DNA of 64,000 nt, taken from assembly GCA_009859145.1 (NCBI GenBank), contig VRVR01000003.1:62001-126000 (forward strand), written 5' to 3'. The stretch is from Andalucia godoyi. Its lineage: Eukaryota; Discoba; Jakobea; Jakobida; Andaluciidae. The position numbers and the translations under genes are program-made. The notes under the pieces are model-generated. The model had not been told where the DNA came from. It saw only the letters and a program-made list of their open reading frames with translations, and did no database searches. Position 1 is the first letter of the stretch; every line of letters starts with the position of its first letter. Positions 55,957-64,000 of the stretch are shown in pieces.

Positions 55957-56042
55957 TCTTTGTATTTTTTCCTGCAACGAAAATTTGTTCTGTCTATGTT
56001 TTTTTCTTTTTTTTTCCCCCTTCTGTGTGATTGTGTGATTGG

Positions 56043-56073
<31 letters not shown>

Positions 56074-56444
56074 CCCATTATTGTAAACGATGGAATAAAA
56101 TGGTCATTCCATACTGCTTGCGCAAAGGTCACTACTCTTTATCCTCGCTTCCGTCGACTGTAACACTTCCCGCTCTCCGCCTCGCAAAGATTCGGCGCCA
56201 AAAAAAGAGTCCAATTCTCTCAAATCTGAGCTTTCAAACGCGATCCTTCATTCTTTATTTTCCCCTTTGTATTTTTTGTATTTTAATATTTAAATCGCAA
56301 AGTACAAACTTCAAACTATTAACCTTTTTGATCTCACTTCTCCAAAAGCAAGAAAAAAAAAGAAAAGAAAAGAAAAGGGAAACAAACAAACCAAAAAAAA
56401 ACACAAAAAAAACAGCTATTGAAAATCACAGAAGAGCGACTATT
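55957..56444. other. intergenic with (GT)n and A-rich leader
   Basis: (GT)n at 56046-56073 and AAAAGAAAAG runs at 56350-56420 precede the USP start codon. No gene seen. Confidence 0.6.
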
Positions 56445-58349
56445 ATGGTAACGATTTGTGCTGTTTCTCCCCAGCAGTTCCAGCTTTGCCGATGCCGACT
56501 TGTGGACGGAGGGTTTTACGATGAAAACCACATTGTGAACGTTCATCTCCAGAAAGTTTGCTACGATGACGACACACTCTCCGTGTCGACTGAAGGCGGC
56601 TCTATGGAAGCATTCCCTGTTTCGTCTCTGCTGTTTTATCGAGACAGCGCATCTCCGGAGAGATGTGTTTTTGAGATTCACCACAAATTGGAAGGGTGTT
56701 CAGATGCCGTCGACGATGTGGAGGCACTTCGTCTTACTTTTAAGAAGCCTTTCCCAAGTTCGGAACTCAGATGCCTGCTCTCTGAACTCAGAGGCAGTTT
56801 TACTCCATCGCCTTTCAAACCGAAGACCAAACCGTCGTCGCCTGCACGGGCCTTTTCGACTCCACGCAAGAATCGAGCTGGAAACAACAACGGCAACAAT
56901 GACGGCGGCAACAACAACAGCAACAGCAACAGCAATAGTGACGCAAACCGTGATGGAAACAGCAAGGACGAAGTCGGTACTCCGAAGACTGCGCGGGGGG
57001 AGCCGAAGCCACTGCTGGCAAAATTGGAAGAAGCACTGGAAAGGGACTCCGCAAACAAACGCACAAGCGTCGAGACGTTGAAAAAGCAAAAAACCTTGTC
57101 GTTTTCAGCATCGCATTTTCACAGTGGAAATGCAGCCTCCAAGCGAGCCTCCTCCCTTGTTGCAATGGCTCAGGCGCAGATTTCTGGTTCTCCAGCTCCT
57201 CCCCGACGACCTGCGGCCCCGCTACCAGCATTGCCGCTACCACAGGCGTATTCCTCTGACAATGAAGAGGGCAGTTCAACCGAAGGCGAGCCGGTGTTTC
57301 CAGAGAAAAAGTGGGTGTCTGAAAAAACCACGACGTCTTTTCGACGATTTTTCAACAAAGATGAGCGTACGGCTGCAAAGACAACAGAATCTTCTCGGAG
57401 CGGTCTTCGAAATGGTGGCAACAAGTGCTACGTCAACTCCATCATGCAGTGCATTTCTGTGCTTTCTGTTTTCACGAGCGAATTGTCGGTGTTCGTCCGC
57501 GAACCGATTGAGGATGACGGCGAACACTTTTCGAAAGGGCAGAGTTTTGCGAAAACTCTGCTGGAGTTGTTCCAATCGCTAAACACGGTGCAAAATGGTC
57601 AGCTGTTGGACGCGCACGCTGTGCATCTCGAAGTGTGCGATCGGTTCGAGGACTTCACAGGAAATGAGCAACAAGATGCCTCCGAGTTTTTCTTGGCTTG
57701 TTTGGAGTCACTGAACACAATGAAGGGAAAGCCGACAGACGTTGCTCCTGTCAAGGTCTTCCAAGGGCAGTGGAGAACCGAAATTGAATGCCATTCTTGC
57801 AGAACAAGAGACTCCAACCGACCGCTGGAGTCCTTTTTGATGTGGCCAGTGAATATCTTGCGCAAACAAGAAGCCGACCGTGACTGGGATATTTCTGAGC
57901 TTCTCGCATGCAGTTGCACTCCTGAAGAAGTGGAACGAACCTGCGGCTTTTGTGGCGGTACTGTCGCTTCCAAATCCAGTGCTGTGGAGTATCCGCCAAA
58001 GGTCCTGGCTGTTCAGTTGAAACGTTTCTTCACCAACTCCAGTTCTAATGGAATCGTTAAAATGTATCGAAGGAACGATGGCGTCCGCTACGCGAAAGAA
58101 CTCACGCTACCCTCGCACCCCGATTGCAAGTACGAGCTCAGATCAGTGCTGTATCACTTTGGAAAGTTTGATTCCGGCCACTACACTGCCGATGTCCTGG
58201 CGGGTGGACAGTGGTGGAACTGCAACGACAGCTATACCCAACCAATCGCGGAATCCGAGGTCTTCGATGTTGAAAAGCGAGTCGCGGTCTTTATGTTGTT
58301 CTACGAAAAGGTTGAATCGCCCATGAGAGAAATCACCGAACTCTGTTGA
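56445..58349 (+). CDS. ubiquitin-specific protease (USP, peptidase C19)
   Basis: 634 residues from the ATG at 56445. Residues 1-125 look like a folded N-terminal region, followed by a Lys/Pro and Asn/Ser-rich linker (about 125-300). The catalytic domain starts with the Cys box SGLRNGGNKCYVNSIMQ (Cys about 327; GNTCY is usual, here GNKCY), then NEQQDASEFFLACLESL, a zinc-ribbon-like pair of CxxC (ECHSCRTRD and ERTCGFCGG), and the His box GKFDSGHYTADVL with WWNCNDSYTQP. These residues should form an active cysteine protease that removes ubiquitin from proteins. Which substrates are handled cannot be told; the closest type (USP3, USP44 or USP36-like) is not resolved. Confidence 0.92.
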   Translation: MVTICAVSPQQFQLCRCRLVDGGFYDENHIVNVHLQKVCYDDDTLSVSTEGGSMEAFPVSSLLFYRDSASPERCVFEIHHKLEGCSDAVDDVEALRLTFKKPFPSSELRCLLSELRGSFTPSPFKPKTKPSSPARAFSTPRKNRAGNNNGNNDGGNNNSNSNSNSDANRDGNSKDEVGTPKTARGEPKPLLAKLEEALERDSANKRTSVETLKKQKTLSFSASHFHSGNAASKRASSLVAMAQAQISGSPAPPRRPAAPLPALPLPQAYSSDNEEGSSTEGEPVFPEKKWVSEKTTTSFRRFFNKDERTAAKTTESSRSGLRNGGNKCYVNSIMQCISVLSVFTSELSVFVREPIEDDGEHFSKGQSFAKTLLELFQSLNTVQNGQLLDAHAVHLEVCDRFEDFTGNEQQDASEFFLACLESLNTMKGKPTDVAPVKVFQGQWRTEIECHSCRTRDSNRPLESFLMWPVNILRKQEADRDWDISELLACSCTPEEVERTCGFCGGTVASKSSAVEYPPKVLAVQLKRFFTNSSSNGIVKMYRRNDGVRYAKELTLPSHPDCKYELRSVLYHFGKFDSGHYTADVLAGGQWWNCNDSYTQPIAESEVFDVEKRVAVFMLFYEKVESPMREITELC

Positions 58350-58693
58350 GCTTCACTCTTTCGATGGTCGTTTTCAGACTCTGTATAGTAAAATCTCCCC
58401 CATGAAATAAAATCACATCGTCTCTCCTCATCGACACATTCTTGGCTGTTTTTTTCTCCTTCTTTTGGCGTTGTGCGCATCGAAAAGTTGCAGCGTCATA
58501 CTCTCCATCTTCTGCCCGATTGGAATGGGATGGAATTTCCAAACTTGGAAAATTCCCGCCAAAACAAACCTATTTCGCTTCCACCACATTTCCGACTTTA
58601 ATTTCATTTTTTCTTTCTGCCAAGCATTTTTCTTCTTCTTTTTGCACCCACATAGGTCTTTCTTTTTCGTATCAATGTTATAAGAACCTCGCA

Positions 58694-58697
<4 letters not shown>
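58350..58697. other. USP-RAD5 intergenic
   Basis: T-rich DNA with no coding frame recognised, apart from the AATAAA signal near its beginning. Confidence 0.5.
58406..58411 (+). terminator. AATAAA polyadenylation signal
   Basis: AATAAA 57-62 bases after the USP stop. Confidence 0.6.

Positions 58698-58781
<84 letters not shown>
58698..58781. repeat. compound (GT)n-(GA)n microsatellite at a gene start
   Basis: About 23 GT then 18 GA dinucleotides. The tract ends 7 bases before the ATG of the RAD5-like gene, so it is in its leader or promoter. Confidence 0.97.
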
Positions 58782-58786
<5 letters not shown>

Positions 58787-58788
58787 GA

Positions 58789-61700
58789 ATGCCTCCTCGA
58801 CCAAGATTCGAGAAAACGAATGCAAAGGGAGCAGTTATCCGGAGTGCTCCACCCCAAGAAGAGGATGGAAGCGACGACGATCCAATCATTGTCAGTTCCC
58901 AACGATCCACTCAACCGACTCCTCCTCTTCCGCCTTCTTCTTCTTCTTACTCATCACAAGATGCATTACAGACGAGCAAGAATGCAGCATCAAGTTCTTC
59001 TTCGCTGTCTTCTGGTGGTGGATTTGGGGAAGCGCTGTCGCAGTCGATTCTCCATTACAATCCATACATAGGCAACCTGCAGTCTTCGCTGGGAGATTCT
59101 GCAGCGCAGGACGAAGACCCGGAAACAGTAGTTGGTTCGATCAAGGGAAATATTGTTGGAATTAAGTACTATGTTGGAGAGGTCAATGACGGCGAATTGG
59201 TGTCTCTTATCCGAGAACCCTTTAATGCATATGACCGCAATTCAATACGAGTGGACAACATTGGTGGCAGAAAGGTTGGCCACGTTCCAAAAGATCTTGC
59301 AGCGCTCCTAGCTCCGTATGTTGATTCGAAAGAGATCTCCATCACGGGGTATGTGGAAAAGCGTGGCGGAAACATGTATACCATACCCTTGGAAATTACA
59401 GTGTACGCAGAACCCGCAAAGCATGAACGGGTCAAAAAAATACTGCCAATTGGTAAGTATGTTGCTCCATGGAGTTTGTACCCCGAGACGGTTCCCGGCG
59501 GCTACACTGCCGGTTCGTATTCGCGGGTATCGAGTCAACACCGGTCGCAAATGATCGCAGCTGAATATGCAAAGGCTGCGAAGGAATCGCGCGCCAAGGA
59601 GATGGAACGCAGAAAGCAGTTGTCGGACATCTCGTCAACGTTTGATTCTCGATTTCTGGGGACCATGTTGGACGGCGGAGAATTGCCTCGGATAGCGAAG
59701 CCAGAGGGAATTTTGACCTCTCTGTTTCCTCATCAGGAACAGGCGCTTGCTTGGATGTTGCAGAAAGAACAGGATGCATTCACGAGGCTGGGGCCCGAGA
59801 AAAAGTCTCACTTCTTTTGGCAGTTTCACGATCGCGGAGGTGTTCCCATGTATCACAATGTCCTGACTCGATTTACGACAAATGTGCATCCGACCTTCCC
59901 GGGGGGTGGGTTGCTTTGCGATGACATGGGTTTGGGAAAGACACTTAGCCTGCTGTCTCTGCTTGTGTCGCAAAAAGGAAAAGGAACCACATTGATTGTT
60001 TGCCCAACGTCGTTGGTGTCAGAATGGATTGATCAGATCGACGAACATGTGCAGCCGGGTCTTTTGCAGGTCCATGTGTACTACACACCGGCCAGTCGAC
60101 AAGTGGATATCATTCGAAATGCAGACGTAGTGGTGACAACATACAGCATTCTTCGCGAGGAATTCTCAGCTTGCTGCAAAAATGACGACGAACCTTGTTC
60201 TAAAATGATGAAGCCTGCGGAAGGAGAGAAAGCCGGCCCTATCAAGTCCGGGTCGTTAAAGGGCCTTTTCGTTCCCGGTCTCTTTTATCGTGTTATTTGT
60301 GACGAAGCACAGGCTGTCAAGAATCACAAATCGAAAGTGTCGACGGCAGTTTCTGCCTTGGACGCTCGTCAGCGTTTCATGGTTACAGGCTCTCCTATTA
60401 GTAACAATATGTCTGAACTGTTCGCACTGTTCAAAGCCATTCGTGCGGAGCCGTTCGACCGCTTCGATTTGTGGCGGTCCATTATCCAACAACCGTTACG
60501 AAGTACGAGTTTATCGGACATGGAAGAAGGATACCGGAGACTACAGGTTCTTGTTAAAGGGCTTTGTCTTCGGCGAGTCAAGCAGCGTCCGTCCGAGGTA
60601 CACTCCACCCAGTCCCCGAATGCAGGAACGGTGCTTCTGCCCGAGCTTGCTGTGAAGCAGAGGGTGGTGGACTTATCGCAAATCGAGAATGCATTGTATC
60701 ACAACATCGAGCGCGGTTCTCAGAGAATGGTGGAGAAGATGCAGGCGAATGGCGTTGCGATGAAAAGCATGGGCCATGTTCTGTCCCTCTTGTGTCGAAT
60801 TCGACAGGCTTGCTGCCATCCTTACATGGTCCTCAGTTCTCGGACCGACTCGGAGCTGATCGCCGCAGACGTCCAACAGAGTATGGTCGAGGCAGTTGAA
60901 GGTACGGACCGCGAGTCGGCTGCAGCAGAAGTCATTCCAGACGGGATGAATCGTCAGAGGCTCAAAAAGACATTTGGTATTCATGCAGGCGTTGCATCCA
61001 CCGTGCGCACTGCATCTCCAGCTTCTGCATCGCAAGACATCCTGGCTCCGTCGCAGTCTGTTGCATCCTCCCAAGAAACAGCCAGTATTGTCGAAGGAGA
61101 GCACCAAGAGCCTCAGGAATGCCCGGTCTGCTTCTGTGAACTGTCCGAGGAATCCGCTTATGTGACGCCTTGTGCGCATGCATTTTGCCGCGAGTGCATC
61201 ACGATGTCGCTCACTGTGCGTCCCACATGCCCATTGTGCCGGGAGCCTTGCGAGGCCAAGAATGTCCGATCCCTATCTGAGGTCAGGCAACGGTTGCTGA
61301 GTGCAGACGAAGGCGCTTCTTTTGATGCCGCGATGGAGATCCCTGCTTGGCTGCAGGGCAAGGATGTCACCTTTATGAGCTCGTCGAAGATCAATGCACT
61401 CATTGAAGACATTACCACGAAGATGTTGCTCGATCAGAAAATTATCGTCTTTTCGCAGTGGACGACTTTCTTGGAGTTGATCCAAAAGGCGTTTCTGATT
61501 GCCGGCATTCCATTTGTCACACTCACTGGATCCATGTCGAGAAGCGATCGACAGGCATCTGTGAAGGCCTTCCAAAACACTCCTGCCACACAGTGCAAAG
61601 CGTTTCTCATTTCGTTGCGTGCCGGTGGTTTTGGACTCAATCTAACCGCAGCGTCCCATGTTGCCATGATGGACCCCTTTTTCAACAGTGCTGTGGAACT

Positions 61701-61953
61701 GCAAGCCATTGATCGTGCTTGGAGAATAGGGAATGTATCGGACATAGTGACTGTCTGGCGGTACGTAGCCCGTGGCACTGTGGAGGAACGGGTGTTGAAG
61801 ATGCAAGCCGCCAAGAACTTCCTTCTTCAGTCTGCATTCGGGGACACCGCAGCCAGCATCCGAGAAAGCGCTGTCCAGTTAGCCAAGCTCAAAATGCAAG
61901 CAGTGTTTCTTATGCTTGGATCGTCCAGCAGTCATGCGCGTGACATTGTGTGA
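58789..61953 (+). CDS. HIRAN-SNF2-RING protein, RAD5/HLTF type
   Basis: 1054 residues from the ATG at 58789. A disordered N-terminus is followed by a HIRAN domain at about 117-210 (IVGIKYYVGEVNDGELVSLI; VGHVPKDLAALLAPYV), which binds 3' ends of nascent DNA. The SNF2 ATPase has Walker A CDDMGLGKT at about 378, box II CDEAQ at about 504 (DEGH or DEAH is more usual) and TGSPISNN. A C3HC4 RING at about 777-825 (CPVCFCELSEESAY, CAHAFCREC, CPLCREPC) sits between the helicase lobes, as in Rad5, HLTF and Rad16. HELICc motifs IIVFSQWTTFLE, LISLRAGGFGLNL and RAWRIGN close the protein. Rad5/HLTF polyubiquitinates PCNA and reverses stalled forks. HIRAN favours RAD5/HLTF over RAD16. LIG1 lies 332 bases downstream on the same strand. 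Confidence 0.93.
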   Translation: MPPRPRFEKTNAKGAVIRSAPPQEEDGSDDDPIIVSSQRSTQPTPPLPPSSSSYSSQDALQTSKNAASSSSSLSSGGGFGEALSQSILHYNPYIGNLQSSLGDSAAQDEDPETVVGSIKGNIVGIKYYVGEVNDGELVSLIREPFNAYDRNSIRVDNIGGRKVGHVPKDLAALLAPYVDSKEISITGYVEKRGGNMYTIPLEITVYAEPAKHERVKKILPIGKYVAPWSLYPETVPGGYTAGSYSRVSSQHRSQMIAAEYAKAAKESRAKEMERRKQLSDISSTFDSRFLGTMLDGGELPRIAKPEGILTSLFPHQEQALAWMLQKEQDAFTRLGPEKKSHFFWQFHDRGGVPMYHNVLTRFTTNVHPTFPGGGLLCDDMGLGKTLSLLSLLVSQKGKGTTLIVCPTSLVSEWIDQIDEHVQPGLLQVHVYYTPASRQVDIIRNADVVVTTYSILREEFSACCKNDDEPCSKMMKPAEGEKAGPIKSGSLKGLFVPGLFYRVICDEAQAVKNHKSKVSTAVSALDARQRFMVTGSPISNNMSELFALFKAIRAEPFDRFDLWRSIIQQPLRSTSLSDMEEGYRRLQVLVKGLCLRRVKQRPSEVHSTQSPNAGTVLLPELAVKQRVVDLSQIENALYHNIERGSQRMVEKMQANGVAMKSMGHVLSLLCRIRQACCHPYMVLSSRTDSELIAADVQQSMVEAVEGTDRESAAAEVIPDGMNRQRLKKTFGIHAGVASTVRTASPASASQDILAPSQSVASSQETASIVEGEHQEPQECPVCFCELSEESAYVTPCAHAFCRECITMSLTVRPTCPLCREPCEAKNVRSLSEVRQRLLSADEGASFDAAMEIPAWLQGKDVTFMSSSKINALIEDITTKMLLDQKIIVFSQWTTFLELIQKAFLIAGIPFVTLTGSMSRSDRQASVKAFQNTPATQCKAFLISLRAGGFGLNLTAASHVAMMDPFFNSAVELQAIDRAWRIGNVSDIVTVWRYVARGTVEERVLKMQAAKNFLLQSAFGDTAASIRESAVQLAKLKMQAVFLMLGSSSSHARDIV

Positions 61954-62178
61954 TGATCAGACGAAATTCGTGCAGCAAGAGAAGAGCGCCTCAATCAAAG
62001 CCTCTGCTTCAAGTTCTGCTTCTGCTTTGTGCTTCCCCGCAAAGACGCAACAGTCTTTTTTTTTTGTATTTTTTGTATTTATTATATTTATTATATTTAT
62101 TATATTTATTATTACCTCTTTATGCATTTTTGCATATGTTCACAGTGTAAAAAGTGCATCGCAAAGAAGACGTCATTT

Positions 62179-62218
<40 letters not shown>

Positions 62219-62285
62219 TTTTTTTGAAGAGCTAGCGAGACAAAGGTAGACTGCGCTTGGAAATCTGTGAAATACGACATACGAA
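61954..62285. other. RAD5-LIG1 intergenic, simple repeats
   Basis: Holds (TTTATTATA)n at about 62075-62110 and (CTTT)n at about 62177-62219 in the leader of the ligase gene. No gene seen. Confidence 0.7.
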
Positions 62286-64000
62286 ATGGCATCCGACGAT
62301 CCTGCAGCGACGTTGGTGGAATTGTTTGGTTCTGAAAATCCTGCATTTGACTTAGAGGAAGCAAAAACAATACTTTTTGTTTTTGCGAACGATGTTTCTG
62401 CTGCAGCTTCTGCCATCCTCGAAAGAGGGCTTGCAGAAATTCATCGAGAAGCAAAGCTTGCGGTTTCTCAGTCAGCATCCAGTATGTGATTTTTTCTTCG
62501 TTCTCCTTTTTTTATTATTTAAATTATTACGCGAATCAGTTGTGACATGGTGGTGGGCGTGTTTTTCTTAATCTACGGAAGAAGTGTGTTAACGGACATG
62601 ATGCTTTAGATGGCGTCTCTCGTCACTCGTCACCACGCACAACCCCGCTCGGAAGTGCCCACAAAACGTCTGCAAGTCCAAATAGGAAACGAAAAGCAAA
62701 CGAGGTTGCCAGCCCGAGTATCTTGTATGCTTTCTTCTGCATATTTTTATTATCATTTTAATATAATTATGAGTTTGCGGAAGTTTCTTGCTATAGTGAA
62801 AACCATATTGACAATGGTGGTATGTGCATCCCGTTCAGATCGTTTTTCAAAAGGGAGAAGGCCCCGATGATGCAGACTGCGAGTGCGGAAGAGACGACAG
62901 AATTGCGTGCTTGCACGATTGGATCTGCGGAGCTACCTGAAGTTCCTTCGTCTCCAGTGATTGTGCGGAATCCGCCTGAATCGAGGGCACACAGTGAGTC
63001 TGCGCGCTCTTCGGATCCACCTGAGAATGCACCGGGGTCAAAGGAGTTTGCATTTTCAGCACTCGTCGAGACATTCGAGACGATTCACAAAGAAACGAAA
63101 AGGCTTGCCATACAGGACACGATGTCAAAGATGTTTCGAGAATTGATCACGAGCAGTTCTGATGATTTGCTGCCATCAATATTCTTCTGTTCCAACAAGA
63201 TTGATTCGCGGTTTTCGGACAGACCGGAATTAGGTGTTGGTCCATCGCTATTATGCCGTGTGCTCACGGACTGCACCGGACGGTCGGCATCTTGGATCTC
63301 CGAGAAATTCAGCGAACTGGGAGATCTTGGCGATGTGGCGTTTGAAGCGGCCTCAGGAACAAGCCAGACATCCTTCAAGCGGCAAACAACGCTGTTCGCA
63401 AACAAAAAGACCGAGAAAGCGCTGTCTGTGCGACAGTTATTTAAAGCCCTGCGAGATATTGCCAGCATCCAAGGCGCGGGGTCATCCGAAAGGAAATTCG
63501 CGTCTCTGTCGCGAATCTTTCTCGCATGCAAAAGGCCGCTGGAATTCAAATACCTTGCCAGACTTATTCTTGGAGCAATCCGAACTGGAGCAATGGAGCT
63601 GACAGTCTTGGTCTGCGCTGCTCAGGCGTGCATTCCATTCGATATTCTCACTGAGAGCCGAACTGCAGACAGAATACATTCTGCTGGAAAGCGGAAGGAG
63701 CATGAACGGGGTTTCAGAAGGAAACGTAGTGTTCCCATCGTTATAGACGAGGAAACGAGCGTCGCGTCTGACGAAGAAGAGCTGGAAGACGAAGTTGCTG
63801 CCGAGAACGATGACGACTTGGAGGACCGTGATGATCCAGAAGGACATGCAGGCCGCGGCGTCGAAGTGGGTCAGATCACGGGACTTTGGGACTTGCATCG
63901 GGTCGTTTCCAGAACTATCCGCGTGGCGTTCATGCAGCTGCCTTCGTGGGACGTTATATGCCCGCTTCTCATCGAGTCTTACAGGTTTTTTGATTCCGTT
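62286..64000 (+). CDS. LIG1: DNA ligase I, three exons visible, C-terminus beyond window
   Basis: Exons 62286-62481, 62610-62724 and 62839-64000 (runs off the window) encode the first 491 residues. Exon 3 carries the ligase N-terminal domain: FSALVETFETIHKETKRLAI, MFRELITSSSDDLLPSIFFC, LGVGPSLLCRVL, SELGDLGDVAFEAASG and LRDIASIQGAGSSERKFASL, matching eukaryotic LIG1. Exon 2 supplies a basic stretch (SPNRKRKANEVASP), a likely nuclear signal. The exon 2-3 junction makes SILSFFKRE, a PIP-box-like motif for PCNA, as in human LIG1's SIMSFF. Exon 1 encodes a 65-residue helical, UBA-like N-terminus. An acidic insert (about 415-455) interrupts the domain. LIG1 joins Okazaki fragments. Exon 1's assignment is the least certain part; exons 2 and 3 are strong. 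Confidence 0.88.
62482..62609 (+). other. LIG1 intron 1 (128 bases)
   Basis: Phase 1 intron with donor GTATGT, acceptor CTTTAG and a TTAAC branch-point candidate about 20 bases before the acceptor. Confidence 0.75.
62725..62838 (+). other. LIG1 intron 2 (114 bases)
   Basis: Phase 2 intron with donor GTATGC and acceptor TTCAG. Its position splits the PCNA-binding motif. Confidence 0.8.

Noticed and set aside
62610-62870. 86-codon frame starting MASLVTRHH
   Set aside because: It reads exon 2 of LIG1 in the wrong frame and continues into intron 2.

Overview
The window looks like a gene-dense nuclear contig from a free-living, probably flagellated microbial eukaryote. Evidence: cytosolic uL2/RPL8, NHP2, a TM9 nonaspanin, a DNA ligase I, a ubiquitin protease, spliceosomal introns with GTATG donors, AATAAA signals, abundant microsatellites, no operons and no Shine-Dalgarno starts. 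A clear SSNA1/DIP13 homologue argues for centrioles or basal bodies. I cannot place the lineage. Genes are mostly intronless, on both strands, usually 0.2-1 kb apart.

Layout. 0-8 kb: a partial RRM/NCOA5-like RNA-binding protein (-), an SMP-domain (Mdm12-like) protein (+), a large LEA-like amphipathic protein (-), and a FAR1-like protein derived from a MULE transposase (-). 8-12 kb: an accessory stretch with dispersed repeats, an octamer array, an assembly gap and a second LEA-like gene. 12-21.5 kb: MRM1-type rRNA methyltransferase, an unknown membrane protein, SSNA1 (one intron), PPCS (one intron), REV7/MAD2L2, an unknown small protein and an Atg17-like coiled-coil protein. 21.7-30 kb: cationic amino acid transporter, TM9SF, a four-span membrane protein, a VOC-fold protein and a THEM6-like hotdog protein. 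30-35 kb: a giant FIG4-type SAC phosphatase with added DEP and DUF547 modules. 36-41 kb: a small Cys-rich protein, more repeats and a third LEA-like protein. 41-49 kb: ARMC1, NHP2, RPL8, a 15-TPR protein and an unknown small protein. 49-64 kb: a 2172-residue LRR plus TRP-like membrane protein, a USP deubiquitinase, a HIRAN-SNF2-RING protein (RAD5/HLTF type) and the start of DNA ligase I in three exons.

Functional themes. Replication and damage tolerance (REV7, RAD5/HLTF-like, LIG1), ribosome and RNA biology (RPL8, NHP2, MRM1, NCOA5-like), membrane identity and contact sites (FIG4, SMP protein, TM9SF, Atg17-like) and mitochondria (ARMC1, MRM1) are interleaved, as is normal for a eukaryotic chromosome. 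I do not infer co-regulation.

The least expected content is: three dispersed repeat families present two or three times each in 64 kb, one with a conserved terminal hairpin and one carrying the relic of a shared reading frame; the FIG4-DEP-DUF547 and LRR-TRP-like fusions; a ligase whose apparent PCNA-binding motif is assembled across a splice junction; and three LEA-like proteins. Identifications come from reading translations and from memory of the families. No database search was run.
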